DNA of 64,000 nt, taken from Rhizobium sp. C1 (lineage in GTDB: Bacteria; Pseudomonadota; Alphaproteobacteria; Rhizobiales; Rhizobiaceae). The translations under genes and the position numbers were made by a program. The notes under the pieces are model-generated. The model was not told the origin of the DNA. It did no database searches and saw only the letters and a program-made list of their open reading frames with translations. Location of the stretch: positions 115,838 to 179,837 of the forward strand of contig NZ_JAJNCY010000010.1 in the NCBI RefSeq assembly GCF_021026335.1, written 5' to 3'. Shown piece after piece: positions 24,928-35,827 of the stretch. Each line of letters starts with the position of its first letter. Positions within the stretch are counted from its first letter, which is position 1.

Positions 24928-26315
24928 GGCGGCGGATGAAATGGCTGACCTCCATCCGCGGCCGCTTCCTCGTGCTTTCCGCGCTGACAGTCGGCCTGGC
25001 GCTGGCGCTGACGGCGGCGCTGCTCGTCTCGCTGTTTTCCAGCAACATCCGCAAGCGCATCGATCTGGAGCTGACGAACCAGATCAATACGCTCGCCGGC
25101 GCATTGAACTTCGATGTCGCAGGCCGGCTGAACCGCCCGTCGGGCCCTCTCGATCCGCGCTTCGCCGTGCCTTATGGCGGCCTCTACTGGCAGATCGTCG
25201 ATGACGCAAACGGCCAGACGCTGCGCTCCGTCTCGCTCTTCGATACGGCGCTCGATCTGCCGGCGGACACGCATACGGATGGCACGGTGCATCACTACCT
25301 CCTGCCAGGACCTGAAAATCTGACGCTGATCGTGCTCGAAAGGCAGGTCCGAGTCGCCGCGCCCGACGGCCAGCGGGCGATCCGCATCGCCGTCGCCATC
25401 AATGGCCGCGCCCTGGAGGAAGCTCGCAACGGGTTCGTCCGCGACATTGCGCCGGCCTTGGCCGCGCTCGGGCTCTTTCTCGTCGGGGCCTCGATCGCTC
25501 AGCTCGCCTTCGGCCTGCGCCCGCTGTCATCGCTCAACGAAGGCATAGACCGCATCCGCGAACGCCGCGATACACGGCTTACGGGCGATTATCCGGCCGA
25601 GTTCCAGTCGACCGTGACGGCGATGAACCAGCTTCTCGAAACGCAAGGCTCGATGATCGAGAAGGCCCGCCGCCGCGCCGCCGATCTGGCGCACGGTCTT
25701 CGAACCCCGCTGACGGTTCTGTCGAACGACGCGCTGACCCTGCGTGAGCGAGGCGAAACGGCGCTGGCCGATGAGCTCGATCATCTCGCCGCAACCATGC
25801 GTGCCCATGTCGAGCGCGAACTGGCGCTCGCCCGCATTGCCGCGAGCCCGGATCTTCGCGGTGGTGACAGCCACATCGCGAAACTCGTGGGCGATGTGAT
25901 CCGCACGGTGAGCCGGACACCGGCGGGCGAGGGCATCGCATTCGCCGTCGAGGGCGCCGTGACGCTCACGGCTCCCGTCGATCCGGGCGATTTCCGCGAG
26001 ATCGCCGGCAATCTGATCGAAAACGCTGCGAAATGGGCAAAGTCCCGCGTTGTGGTCGAATGGGGGAGGGACGAGGCGGCGATATGGTTGCGCGTCGCCG
26101 ATGACGGTCCGGGTGTGCCGCCCGCAGAAATTGCCAATCTGACCCGGCGCGGCTGGCGGCTGGACAGCGCCAAGCCGGGCGCAAAACCCGGCGCAGGCCT
26201 CGGCCTCTCCATCGTGCGCGAAATCGCAACCGTCTACGGCATGGAATTCACATTGCAGAACGACGAAGCGCTGGGCGGGCTTTGTGCGCAGGTGACGGTT
26301 GCGGCCAAACGATAG
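24924..26315 (+). CDS. Two-component sensor histidine kinase
   Basis: A 463-residue membrane kinase. Two membrane helices (about residues 15-37 and 170-190) flank a periplasmic sensor domain of about 130 residues. A HAMP-like segment follows, then a HisKA box D-L-A-H-G-L-R-T-P-L-T-V-L, N-box N-L-I-E-N-A-A-K-W-A, D-D-G-P-G-V-P and G-A-G-L-G-L-S. It belongs to the QseC/PhoQ-like group. It starts inside the regulator's stop codon (ATGA). It is convergent with the diguanylate cyclase gene. Confidence 0.93.
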   Translation: MRRRMKWLTSIRGRFLVLSALTVGLALALTAALLVSLFSSNIRKRIDLELTNQINTLAGALNFDVAGRLNRPSGPLDPRFAVPYGGLYWQIVDDANGQTLRSVSLFDTALDLPADTHTDGTVHHYLLPGPENLTLIVLERQVRVAAPDGQRAIRIAVAINGRALEEARNGFVRDIAPALAALGLFLVGASIAQLAFGLRPLSSLNEGIDRIRERRDTRLTGDYPAEFQSTVTAMNQLLETQGSMIEKARRRAADLAHGLRTPLTVLSNDALTLRERGETALADELDHLAATMRAHVERELALARIAASPDLRGGDSHIAKLVGDVIRTVSRTPAGEGIAFAVEGAVTLTAPVDPGDFREIAGNLIENAAKWAKSRVVVEWGRDEAAIWLRVADDGPGVPPAEIANLTRRGWRLDSAKPGAKPGAGLGLSIVREIATVYGMEFTLQNDEALGGLCAQVTVAAKR

Positions 26316-26492
26316 AGTATTCGCATGCCTTTCTGACGCCCGGAGAGGAAGCAAGTCCTGCAGACAATCCCACAAACCGTGTCTTGACCGCAAAGCAATT
26401 TGAGGAAAGCGTGTAACGGTTTTTCCGTCAAAAATTATTTGAAAACAAATGGATAGATGGTTTCAGGTGATTCCGGTTGCGCCTGAAATATC

Positions 26493-27680
26493 CTAGCGGC
26501 GCAGCAGCGCCTCGCGCAGGATGGAGGCGATGTCCTTCTCGTTCCTCGAAAAGACAAATGTGTTGCGACCGCGCGACTTGGCTTCGTAAAGGGCGGCGTC
26601 GGCCCGGTTGATCGCCTCGGACAGGGTTTCGCCGGGCTCCATCACGGCAATGCCGAAGCTAGCCGTGGGCCTCAGTTGCTCTTGCCGGAACTCCGCATTC
26701 AGCAATCGGGCGCGCACCGCTTCGACATGAAGCTGGGCGAGCGAAGCGTTGCTGTTCAGGCTGAGCGCCGCGAACTCCTCGCCACCGAGCCGTCCGCACA
26801 CGTCGCCGCCGGCAGCTTCCAGACAGGCGGCAAAGACGCTGATGACCTCGTCGCCCACCGCATGGCCATAGGTGTCGTTGATCCGTTTGAAATGATCAAG
26901 ATCGCACAGGATGACGACGGGGGTTCCTGTTCCCGTCTTGCGTTTCAACGCGGCCTCGCTGTGTTCGAAAAAGGCGCGGCGGGTCCAGAGGCCCGAGAGA
27001 TGGTCCCGCAGCAGCGTATGGCGGGTACGCGAATTGCTCTCCTCCATCACGACCATCATCAGGCTGACGCCGAGCAGAATGGACAGGATGGCAGAAATTG
27101 TCTGCGAATACTGGGCGTAGCTGCTGAACGCATAGGTTTGCACGCTGCTGCCGGTGCCAATCGCATGCGCAAGGCAGGCCTTGAAGAGAAACTGTGCCGA
27201 CGTCAGGAACAGCACGGCGGCGAGAAACCGCTCGGGAATCGTCTTGCGCGACTTTTTTCCGGACAGGATCGCCGCGCCGCCCAGTGCCGTCATGATCGCA
27301 AAGGGCGTCTGATAGGAAAAGGCATGAAAAAGGGAGTCTCTTTTGGCACCTGTCACAACGAAAGGGAACGCCACTTCCAAGCTCAAGTAGAGCCCAAGTA
27401 ACGGCCACAGCGAAGACGCCGTGAAGTTCCGCAACAACCCAGCCGTCACCATGGTCAATGCCGTGAGGAGGCAGGAAAACGACAGGAAGGAGATCAGCGC
27501 CGGCATTGCGGTGTGCGGGGCCAGCGTTTCAACGCTGGCGGCCGAGGAGGCGAAGAGGAAGCCGGAGGCGCACCAATATCCCATGGAGACGCGTTGCGAC
27601 CGGGCAATGCCTACAAATGCAAGCGAAAATGCCAAGCCAATGGAAAAATTCACGGCAAGAAGATAGGTCGCGTTGGCCAT
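26493..27680 (-). CDS. Membrane-bound diguanylate cyclase (GGDEF)
   Basis: A 395-residue protein with six or so membrane helices in residues 1-210 and a C-terminal GGDEF domain. The active-site motif reads G-R-L-G-G-E-E-F near residue 298, preceded by the D-L-D-H-F-K-R-I-N-D-T-Y-G-H metal/substrate segment. The variant GGEEF is catalytically competent. No clear R-x-x-D inhibitory site is visible. It makes c-di-GMP, which in this group controls attachment and polysaccharide production. It is monocistronic. Confidence 0.93.
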   Translation of the reverse strand: MANATYLLAVNFSIGLAFSLAFVGIARSQRVSMGYWCASGFLFASSAASVETLAPHTAMPALISFLSFSCLLTALTMVTAGLLRNFTASSLWPLLGLYLSLEVAFPFVVTGAKRDSLFHAFSYQTPFAIMTALGGAAILSGKKSRKTIPERFLAAVLFLTSAQFLFKACLAHAIGTGSSVQTYAFSSYAQYSQTISAILSILLGVSLMMVVMEESNSRTRHTLLRDHLSGLWTRRAFFEHSEAALKRKTGTGTPVVILCDLDHFKRINDTYGHAVGDEVISVFAACLEAAGGDVCGRLGGEEFAALSLNSNASLAQLHVEAVRARLLNAEFRQEQLRPTASFGIAVMEPGETLSEAINRADAALYEAKSRGRNTFVFSRNEKDIASILREALLRR

Positions 27681-28037
27681 GGCGGTCGGCCGAATCCGGA
27701 TTGGAAAGTTGATGATGATCAGAAGTTTTCAAGGTTCGCCATATAGAGCCGGAGCGTGTGCGAAGGCAATGTGGTTTCTCCGCAATTGGTCATGAAATGA
27801 AACATAGTGACATCCCTGGGAAGAAACGGGTTCAAGATCACATCAAAATCTAAGATTATCTATTAGAAATCTTATTTAAGAATTATTTGAATTAAGTTCG
27901 GGTCGGTCCGAAGACCAGGCATCTGCCCCAGATCAGCCCAGTCGAGCCCGTGCAGGCCTTGTGTCCCGTTCGACGGTCATCGGTGCGCAAGTGTCCAAAT
28001 CGTGCTTCGAACCCACATTTGCCTGTCCAGGCTTCGC
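27681..28037. other. AT-rich intergenic region
   Basis: Between the diguanylate cyclase promoter and tRNA-Gly. About 27840-27900 is conspicuously AT-rich. No credible gene, terminator or repeat was seen. Confidence 0.5.
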
Positions 28038-28066
28038 TTGACAAAAGAGGCCGAGTGTTGGATTTG
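28038..28066 (+). promoter_or_regulatory. Promoter of tRNA-Gly
   Basis: TTGACA (28038-28043), a 17-bp spacer, and GATTTG (28061-28066) lie 28 bp before the tRNA. The -35 is perfect and the -10 weak. Confidence 0.6.
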
Positions 28067-28093
28067 TGCGGGCGTGGCCGGATGGTCTCACAA

Positions 28094-28167
28094 GCGGGTG
28101 TAGCTCAATGGTAGAGCAGCAGCTTCCCAAGCTGAATACGAGGGTTCGATTCCCTTCACCCGCTCCA
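28094..28167 (+). tRNA. tRNA-Gly (CCC anticodon)
   Basis: A 74-base cloverleaf: acceptor GCGGGTG/CACCCGC, D-arm GCTC...GAGC, anticodon loop TTCCCAA with anticodon CCC, and T-arm with TTCGATT. The 3' CCA is encoded. The outermost anticodon-stem pair is a mismatch (G/A). Confidence 0.96.
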
Positions 28168-28187
28168 GCTTCTTCTGATTTCGCTGA

Positions 28188-28646
28188 TTATTTTTCGCGC
28201 TTGGCCGTGGAATAGGCCTTGAAGGCTGCGAGCGTTTCGCGGCTCACGTGATGCTCGATGCCTTCGGCGTCGCAGCTGGCGATCTCGGGATCGATGCCGA
28301 TATCGATGAGGAATGTCTCGACGATGGCGTGGCGCTCGCGGCCCTCCTCGGCAAGCTTCATTCCCGCTTCGCTCAGAAAAATGCCGCGATAGGGACGCTT
28401 TTCGATGAGGCCGGCGTCGGAAAGGCGGTTCAGCATACGCGCGACGGTGGGTTGTGCCACGCCCAGATAGGCGGCGATGTCGACCTGTCTGGCCTCGCCG
28501 GTGGCGCGCACCAGCTCATCGATCAGCTCGACATAATCTTCCAGAAGCTCCGAGCGCCGGGCATCGCGCGCCTGCTGAAAGGCCGCAGCGCGCGTTCCGG
28601 GCGTTGCCAGCGTGTCTTCCGTCTCTGTCGATTTGCGTTTTGCCAT
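28188..28646 (-). CDS. mntR: Manganese-responsive regulator MntR (DtxR family)
   Basis: A 152-residue DtxR/MntR-type repressor. The N-terminal winged helix contains [18 protein letters not shown]; metal-binding residues occur in the dimerisation part ([20 protein letters not shown]). The start at 28646 is chosen over an upstream in-frame ATG at 28742 because family members begin near here. It is divergent from mntH, whose promoter carries a matching operator, so it most likely represses mntH when Mn(II) is sufficient. Confidence 0.94.
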   Translation of the reverse strand: MAKRKSTETEDTLATPGTRAAAFQQARDARRSELLEDYVELIDELVRATGEARQVDIAAYLGVAQPTVARMLNRLSDAGLIEKRPYRGIFLSEAGMKLAEEGRERHAIVETFLIDIGIDPEIASCDAEGIEHHVSRETLAAFKAYSTAKREK

Positions 28647-28776
28647 GCCCCGCCTAGCCGTACCCGCCTGCCATGATGTGCAGCGACTGCGGGCTTTCTG
28701 AACGCGTTGCGCGTCGGCGGCAAGCGGAAATTTTGTAGGCAAGCCTTATTGACAGCAACTTGTCATAAGCTAATTA

Positions 28777-28794
28777 TTATAGCACCTGCTATAA
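28777..28794. promoter_or_regulatory. MntR box on the mntH promoter
   Basis: TTATAGCA-CC-TGCTATAA is a perfect inverted repeat containing ATAGC-N4-GCTAT, the core of the enterobacterial MntR site. It overlaps the likely -10 region; a TTGACA -35 is at 28749-28754. Confidence 0.8.
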
Positions 28795-28810
28795 ATATTG
28801 GAACGACGGT

Positions 28811-30112
<1,302 letters not shown>

Positions 30113-32098
30113 CGAGGCGACGGAGGGTGTGTGCGGGGTTTTTCGCCAAAGGAACGGATTGGACGACACTTCAAACATGGCTTTCCACGCCGCTACCGAC
30201 AGCATGATCCAGTAAGCCGGGATCTCGACCCAGGGCCGGCCGACGGCCGCACGTTCCTCTGCGCTCATCGGTTTGCGCCCCAGAAGCGCGAAGAGACAAT
30301 AGCTGCCGATGATATTGGCAATATCGATCCCGAAGAGAACCTGCTCCGCCAGTCCCACGGCGAGCCAGGTGCCGCTGGCGAAGAGCCAGATCGAGCGCAG
30401 GATGAAGACCGCAAGCAGCGGATGAGCCAAGGCTGAAAACAGCATGCCGCCGGTCGTCAGGAATAGCGCGATGAGGCCGGCTGCGCCGATCTCCGCGTAA
30501 AGCCTCAAGGGCGCGCGGAAATGGACCAGCATGGTCTGCAGCCAGCCCTTGAACCAGCGTGAGCGCTGCGCCCGCCAGACCGGCCATTCCGTCGGTGCAT
30601 CCTCCAGCGTCGCCAGCCGCAGCACGCCGCAGCGATAGCCCATGCGATGCAGACGAATGCCCAGATCGGCATCTTCGGTGACGTTGAACGGATCCCATGC
30701 GCCGGCGGCTTCCAGCGCGGCGCGGCGGAAATGATTGGAGGTGCCGCCCAGTGGCATCGGCAGGCCGAGACGGGCAAGTAGCGGCAGAAGGCTGCGAAAC
30801 TGGCCGGCATATTCCAGCGCGAACAGCGCTGCGATCCGGCTCGCACCCGCATTGGAAATGGTGAGAGGGGCCTGCAGGCAGCCGAGAGTCTGCGGCCCGG
30901 CCAGGAAGCGGGCATGAGCCTCGCGCAATTGCCGCGGATGCGGCCTGTCCTCGGCATCGAAAATGACGACGTAGTCGCCGCGCGCGCCGCAAAGTGCATA
31001 ATCGAGCGCCTTTGGCTTGGTGCGCGGGCCCTGCGGCGGCACTTCAACGACTTCGTAATGCGCGCTCCTCGCATGTTCGCGCATGGCCGCAATGGTGGCC
31101 CGGTCATCCGCCTCGCAGACGATCTTGATGTCGAGCAGCGATTTCGGCCAGTCCAGTCGGTCGAGCGCGGCGATGATCTGCGGCGCCATATGCGCCTCGT
31201 GATACGCCGCAACCAGCACCGTATAGACCGGCAGCGGCGCGTCCTGGGGTGCCGCCGGAACGGCGGGCAGCCTGCTGGCCTCCTTCGCCCCGAACCGAAG
31301 GGCCGCTGCGCGAAACCCGATGGCCAGCAGATAGATCATGCTCAACCCGATATGCATCAGAAACAGCGCCAGCTCCGGCCAGGCAAGGACCGCGAGCGGA
31401 AGGCTGACGGAAAATGCGCCCAGCGCATAGCCCTGCCATCCCGAGACGACCACCCGGGCGCTGAAGGCCGGCGCGTCACCGAAAAGGCGGCAACTGACCG
31501 CTTCGATCCGCGCGTGGCTGTTGGCTTGCCAGATGGCGTCGCGGATAGTTTGCGGCGCGGCAACGGCAAGCCCCGTGCGCATATCGGGCGATGACGAAAT
31601 CCGGTCGCGCAGTGTCAGCGCATGCCGTGCTTCCGGGGCCATCACAAGCATGGCCGGCAGGGAAGGGCGGCTCAGGCGCAGCAGCGGCCCGCCGGCAAGC
31701 TGCGTGTCGATCGTCTCGGTCAGAAAGACATTGGCGGGATTGATGGTGTCCAGATAGGGCAGCCCCAGAAACTCGGCCATCGCCTCGTAAAAGATATGCG
31801 GATCGAGGACGCCCTCGGCGATCAGCTCGCGCTCGATCGTCGTGCCGTGCTGCCGTGCCTTCAGAAAGGCGGCGACCAGCGCCGGCTTGCCGATCCCCAA
31901 TGCCAGAAAAAATCGCGCCTCGTCGGGCAAAGGTGGCGTACCGGAGGCGTCCTGATTGGAAAGATCGGCCGTGAAGGCCGGCGGTGTGGCGGAATTATCC
32001 AGATTTCCGGAATTGGAATATTCTCCCGCGCACATGACTTTGATAAACCACCTTTGGTATCTATCGAAAATTGATGAAACATAGAGAATTTGAAGCGT

Positions 32099-32965
32099 AT
32101 GGTAACGAATGGCAAAGGCGCTGCATCCATGGGAATCATGGGGTTTTTGCTGTTTCTATTGCTGGCTATTCATGTTGATCCGGCAAGGGCGGCGGATAGC
32201 CACGGCCCGCTGCTGACCTTTGACAAGCGCGAGCACCGCGCCATGCCGGACATCAGCAACGTGCCGCGCATCCGCTTTCTCACCACGCTCGATTTTCCGC
32301 CCTTTGAATTTCTCGATGCCGAAGGCCGGCTTTCCGGCTTCAATGTCGATCTCGCCCGCGAACTGTGCGAGACGCTGGGCGTGACGGCCAAATGTCAGAT
32401 CCAGGCTCTGCCCTTCGACGAGTTGCAGACGGCGCTGGAAAACCGCGCGGGCGATGCGGTCATTGCCGGCATTTCCGTGACGCCGGACCTGCGGACGAAA
32501 TTCGATTTCTCCAGGCCCTATCTCCAGCTTTCCGCGCGCTTCCTGTCGATGAAGAAGGCGGCCGGCGAGGCGGTCACGCCGATGAAGCTTGCAGCCGGCA
32601 AGGTCGGCGTCGTGAAGGATACGGCGCATCAGGCCATGCTGAAGGCTTATTTTCCGAATCTGAACCCGGTGCTTTACGACGACCGCGCCGCCATGCTGAA
32701 GGCGCTGAAGGCGGGCGAGGTGGATACGGTCTTCGGGGAGGGGCTGGCGCTGGCCTTCTGGTCGGCCAGCGGCGAGGCGGACAATTGCTGCGCTTTTCGC
32801 GGCGGCCCCTTCTATTCCGGCCACTTTCTCGGCGAGGGCATGACGATCATGACGCGTCCGGACGAGCCCCTGGCCGCCGCTTTCGACCACGGGCTTCTCG
32901 AACTCGCCCGAAGCGGCAAGCTCAACGAGCTATTCGTGAAATATTTCCCGCCGGGGCTTTACTGA
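32099..32965 (+). CDS. Family 3 solute-binding protein (amino-acid type)
   Basis: A 288-residue periplasmic binding protein (SBP_bac_3, PF00497): signal peptide ending A-R-A-A, then F-P-P-F-E-F-L-D-A-E-G-R-L-S-G-F-N-V-D-L-A-R-E-L, D-A-V-I-A-G-I-S-V-T-P-D-L-R, and D-F-S-R-P-Y. These are hallmarks of polar amino acid binding proteins. No permease or ATPase gene is adjacent, so it is an orphan subunit or a sensor protein. The start is uncertain: the ATG at 32099, a TTG at 32090, or the ATG at 32129 right before the signal peptide. It is divergent from the glycosyltransferase gene. Confidence 0.88.
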   Translation: MVTNGKGAASMGIMGFLLFLLLAIHVDPARAADSHGPLLTFDKREHRAMPDISNVPRIRFLTTLDFPPFEFLDAEGRLSGFNVDLARELCETLGVTAKCQIQALPFDELQTALENRAGDAVIAGISVTPDLRTKFDFSRPYLQLSARFLSMKKAAGEAVTPMKLAAGKVGVVKDTAHQAMLKAYFPNLNPVLYDDRAAMLKALKAGEVDTVFGEGLALAFWSASGEADNCCAFRGGPFYSGHFLGEGMTIMTRPDEPLAAAFDHGLLELARSGKLNELFVKYFPPGLY

Positions 32966-33027
32966 AGCAATTGCAGCGCACGTGGAAACCGGTCTCGCGT
33001 CCGGAATTTGCGCCGGCAAGCGGGCCT

Positions 33028-33672
33028 TCACATCGCGATGTAACGGTCGCGCCGGTGGTTGATCGCAAGCACCATGTTCAGAACCACGGCCCCGATGATC
33101 GAGCAGACGATGATGAAGGGGGTGGCGACGAAGAACGAGAAGAACAGCACGCAGCAATCGAAACCGAGCTGCACCAGACCCGCCTTCCAGCCCAGCTTTT
33201 CCTGCAGATAGAGCGCCAGAACGCCGAAGCCTCCGAGGCTGGCGCGATGGCGAAACAGCGCGAGCATCGCCGTTCCGACCAGCAACCCACCGAAAAGGGC
33301 GCCCGCCAGCGGATCGATCTGACCGATGGGTATGAGCCGCGGCAGAACGATGGACAGCGCCGATGTCGCCGCCACCGTGGCGAATGTCTTCAGCGTGAAA
33401 GCCCATCCGAGACGCGTCCAGGCGAGATAATAGAAGGGCAGATTGACGATGAAGAAGACCACGCCGAAGGAATAGCCGGTGGCATAATGCAGCAGGAAGG
33501 CAACGCCCGCCGTGCCGCCGGTCAGCAATCCGGCGGAAGACAGTAGAAGCACACCCAGCGAAGCGAGCATCGCGCCGGAGGCCACCCCTTGGGCATCTTC
33601 CAGCAGGGAATGCTTTTCGCTCGTCGATTTCAGATAGTCGGAAAAGGTCTTGCCCGGTGCTGCCGTGGTCAT
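33028..33672 (-). CDS. YitT-family membrane protein (copy A)
   Basis: A 214-residue membrane protein of the YitT/DUF161 family with five or six helices. Typical segments are A-Q-G-V-A-S-G-A-M-L-A-S-L-G-V, G-L-L-T-G-G-T-A-G-V-A-F and F-R-H-R-A-S-L-G-G. It ends R-D-R-Y, as does its neighbour copy B, with which it is paralogous along the whole length. Function is unknown. It lies 22 bases after copy B on the same strand. Confidence 0.9.
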   Translation of the reverse strand: MTTAAPGKTFSDYLKSTSEKHSLLEDAQGVASGAMLASLGVLLLSSAGLLTGGTAGVAFLLHYATGYSFGVVFFIVNLPFYYLAWTRLGWAFTLKTFATVAATSALSIVLPRLIPIGQIDPLAGALFGGLLVGTAMLALFRHRASLGGFGVLALYLQEKLGWKAGLVQLGFDCCVLFFSFFVATPFIIVCSIIGAVVLNMVLAINHRRDRYIAM

Positions 33673-33694
33673 GTGTGGTCCGCTCGTTGTCCGC

Positions 33695-34333
33695 TCACCG
33701 GAGTACGCTGTAGCGGTCGGAGCGGTGGTTCACCATCACGAAGACATTCAATATGACGGCGCCGAGCACGGAAGCAAGAACGATCGCCAGCGGCGCGGCG
33801 AGAAAGGCGAGCGCGAGAACGATCGTGTCGAACGCCATCTGCACCTGACCGGCGCGAAAGCGGGTCCGGTCCTGCACATAGACCGCCAGAATGCCGATGC
33901 CGCCGAGGCTCGCGCGGTGGCGATAGAGCGCCAGCAGGCCGAAGCCGAGAAGCAGTCCGCCGATGAGAGCCGCCCAGAAGGGATTGATCTCGCCGATCGT
34001 CAGGTAGCGGCTCTGCACATCGACCAGCGCCGAGGTGATGGCTACCGCCGCAAAGCTCTTCAGCGTGAAGGCAAGCCCCATGCGCAGGAAGGAGAGGATG
34101 TAAAAGGGCAGATTGATGAGAAAGAACAGCAGGCCGAAGGACAGGCCCGAGGCGTAATGCAGAAGGAAGGCCGCACCCGCCATGCCGCTCGTCACCAGAT
34201 GCGCCTTGCCCATGAAGAAGAGGCCGAGCGAAGCAATCAGCGCCCCGGCCAGAATGCCCTGCGCATCCTCGAAAAGCGAATGACGGTCGGAACGACCGCT
34301 GAAATGCGAAAACACATCGGAAATATTCGCCAC
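33695..34333 (-). CDS. YitT-family membrane protein (copy B)
   Basis: A 212-residue YitT-family protein starting at the GTG at 34333, six bases after GGAGAG; no suitable ATG exists. Sequence blocks H-S-L-F-E-D-A-Q-G-I-L-A-G-A, H-Y-A-S-G-L-S-F-G and L-Y-R-H-R-A-S-L-G-G-I-G match copy A nearly block for block. The pair arose by tandem duplication and may form a heteromeric complex, which is an inference. Confidence 0.88.
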   Translation of the reverse strand: MANISDVFSHFSGRSDRHSLFEDAQGILAGALIASLGLFFMGKAHLVTSGMAGAAFLLHYASGLSFGLLFFLINLPFYILSFLRMGLAFTLKSFAAVAITSALVDVQSRYLTIGEINPFWAALIGGLLLGFGLLALYRHRASLGGIGILAVYVQDRTRFRAGQVQMAFDTIVLALAFLAAPLAIVLASVLGAVILNVFVMVNHRSDRYSVLR

Positions 34334-34453
34334 GCCGCTCTCCAGCAAAAACCAAGCCCATCCTCCCGAGCGTGATTGTCTCAAACGGCGAAAATTTCGC
34401 AACGAAAATATGTAAGCATTGCTGACCTATTTCGATGCTGCAACGCAACAAAA

Positions 34454-35401
34454 TTACGCGAGAGCACGCTTTTCGGCAATGAACAGAATTCCGTGAACTG
34501 GCGCCCCGCCATCCATGCGGATGACGAGTTTCTCCAAGCCCAGAAGCGCAAAGCCATGGGCGGCGAGCAGCCCCTCGACATAGGCCGGCGAATGGGCGTA
34601 GCGCAGCGACGGCTGCAGGCGAAAATCCTCGCCGTCGCCGGTCCAATGTTCGACCGAGAAGGCGAAGTGTCCGTGCTCGGCCAACAAGGATGCGGAAAGC
34701 CGGAAAACCGGCGCGAGATCACCCAGATACATCAGCACATCGGCCGCCGCGACCAGATCGGCGCGGCCGGGGACAAGCTCCGGCCCGAACAACCGCGTCT
34801 CGCCCGTTCCAAGCGACAGGTCGGCCTGATCGAGATGATCGTAAAGCCGCTTTTCCTCCGCCTTCGCCAGCATGTTGGCGGAGAGGTCATAGCCTTCCAG
34901 ATGATCGACATGGGCGCGCAACTCGACGCCCATCAGTCCGGTGCCACAGCCGAGGTCGATGGCGCGGGCGTAATGCGCGCGCGCCCTGGCCGCAATCAGC
35001 GCAGCGAGCCTGCCCGGCACCTTGTAGTCGAGCTTCTCGACAAGCGCCGTTTCGAACCGATCGGCATAATCATCGAACAGCTGCTCGACATAGGCGACCG
35101 GCGGCGTTGCCGGCTGCGCCCGGTCGCCGAGAATGGAGAGCTTGAGGCCTGCGCCGAACACATCGTCCTTGTTGCGTTCGAGAACCTGCCGATAGGCCTC
35201 GATGGCGGCGGGTGTGAGCCCCGCCTTCTCGCGATATTCGCCCAGCAGAAACCAGCCGGCACCCCATTGGGGCGTAATTTCCAGCGCCTGCTCCATCAGC
35301 TCGGCAGCTGCTTGCATATCGCCGCCGGAGGCCAGCATGCGGGCATAGTCGGCGCGCCGGTCGGCGATGAGGTCGCCGGAGGTGAGGTGCTTGGCAGTCA
35401 T
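34454..35401 (-). CDS. TPR-containing SAM-dependent methyltransferase
   Basis: About 315 residues. The N-terminus (residues 15-100) holds two TPR-like helical repeats (A-A-A-E-L-M-E-Q-A-L-E-I-T-P-Q-W-G-A-G-W). The rest is a class I methyltransferase domain with motif I A-I-D-L-G-C-G-T-G-L-M-G, a following acidic residue (L-E-G-Y-D-L-S), and A-A-D-V-L-M-Y-L-G-D-L. The Y-V-E-Q-L-F-D-D-Y-A-D-R-F-E block before motif I is typical of this TPR-methyltransferase group. The target is unknown. The start is either 35401 or 35410. Confidence 0.88.
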   Translation of the reverse strand: MTAKHLTSGDLIADRRADYARMLASGGDMQAAAELMEQALEITPQWGAGWFLLGEYREKAGLTPAAIEAYRQVLERNKDDVFGAGLKLSILGDRAQPATPPVAYVEQLFDDYADRFETALVEKLDYKVPGRLAALIAARARAHYARAIDLGCGTGLMGVELRAHVDHLEGYDLSANMLAKAEEKRLYDHLDQADLSLGTGETRLFGPELVPGRADLVAAADVLMYLGDLAPVFRLSASLLAEHGHFAFSVEHWTGDGEDFRLQPSLRYAHSPAYVEGLLAAHGFALLGLEKLVIRMDGGAPVHGILFIAEKRALA

Positions 35402-35560
35402 GTCGGGCATTTCCGGTTGCGTTTGCGCGCAATATTGCCTTTGCGCCGGCGCGATCAAGCGAATTTTACGCAGCCTCTTGCCGCCGCCATGATTCGGACC
35501 CTATCTCTGATCTAAACCGCGACAATACGGCATCGGGCCGTCGAACAGGATGAGGACCAC

Positions 35561-35827
35561 ATGAGCGAATCCATGAACCGGATGTTGGGCGACAGCCCCG
35601 GCCGTCTCATTGTCAAGCTGGTCGTGGTTTCCGTCATTGTCGGCTTCGTGATGCGCTCCTTCGGCTGGTATCCGATGGATATCCTGCACTGGATCCGCGA
35701 TTTCATCACCAATCTCTGGCGCACCGGTTTCCGTGCCTTCGGCGAAGTGGGCGATTATTTCCTGCTCGGCGCCGTCGTCGTCATCCCCGCCTTCATTATC
35801 CTGCGCCTGATGAGCTACCGCCGCTGA
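35561..35827 (+). CDS. DUF6460-type small membrane protein
   Basis: An 88-residue protein with two membrane helices (L-I-V-K-L-V-V-V-S-V-I-V-G-F-V and F-L-L-G-A-V-V-V-I-P-A-F-I-I-L) around an amphipathic segment containing W-Y-P-M-D-I-L-H-W-I. It resembles the alphaproteobacterial DUF6460 family. Function is unknown. Its stop overlaps the start of the CAP-lipoprotein gene by one base. Confidence 0.8.
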   Translation: MSESMNRMLGDSPGRLIVKLVVVSVIVGFVMRSFGWYPMDILHWIRDFITNLWRTGFRAFGEVGDYFLLGAVVVIPAFIILRLMSYRR

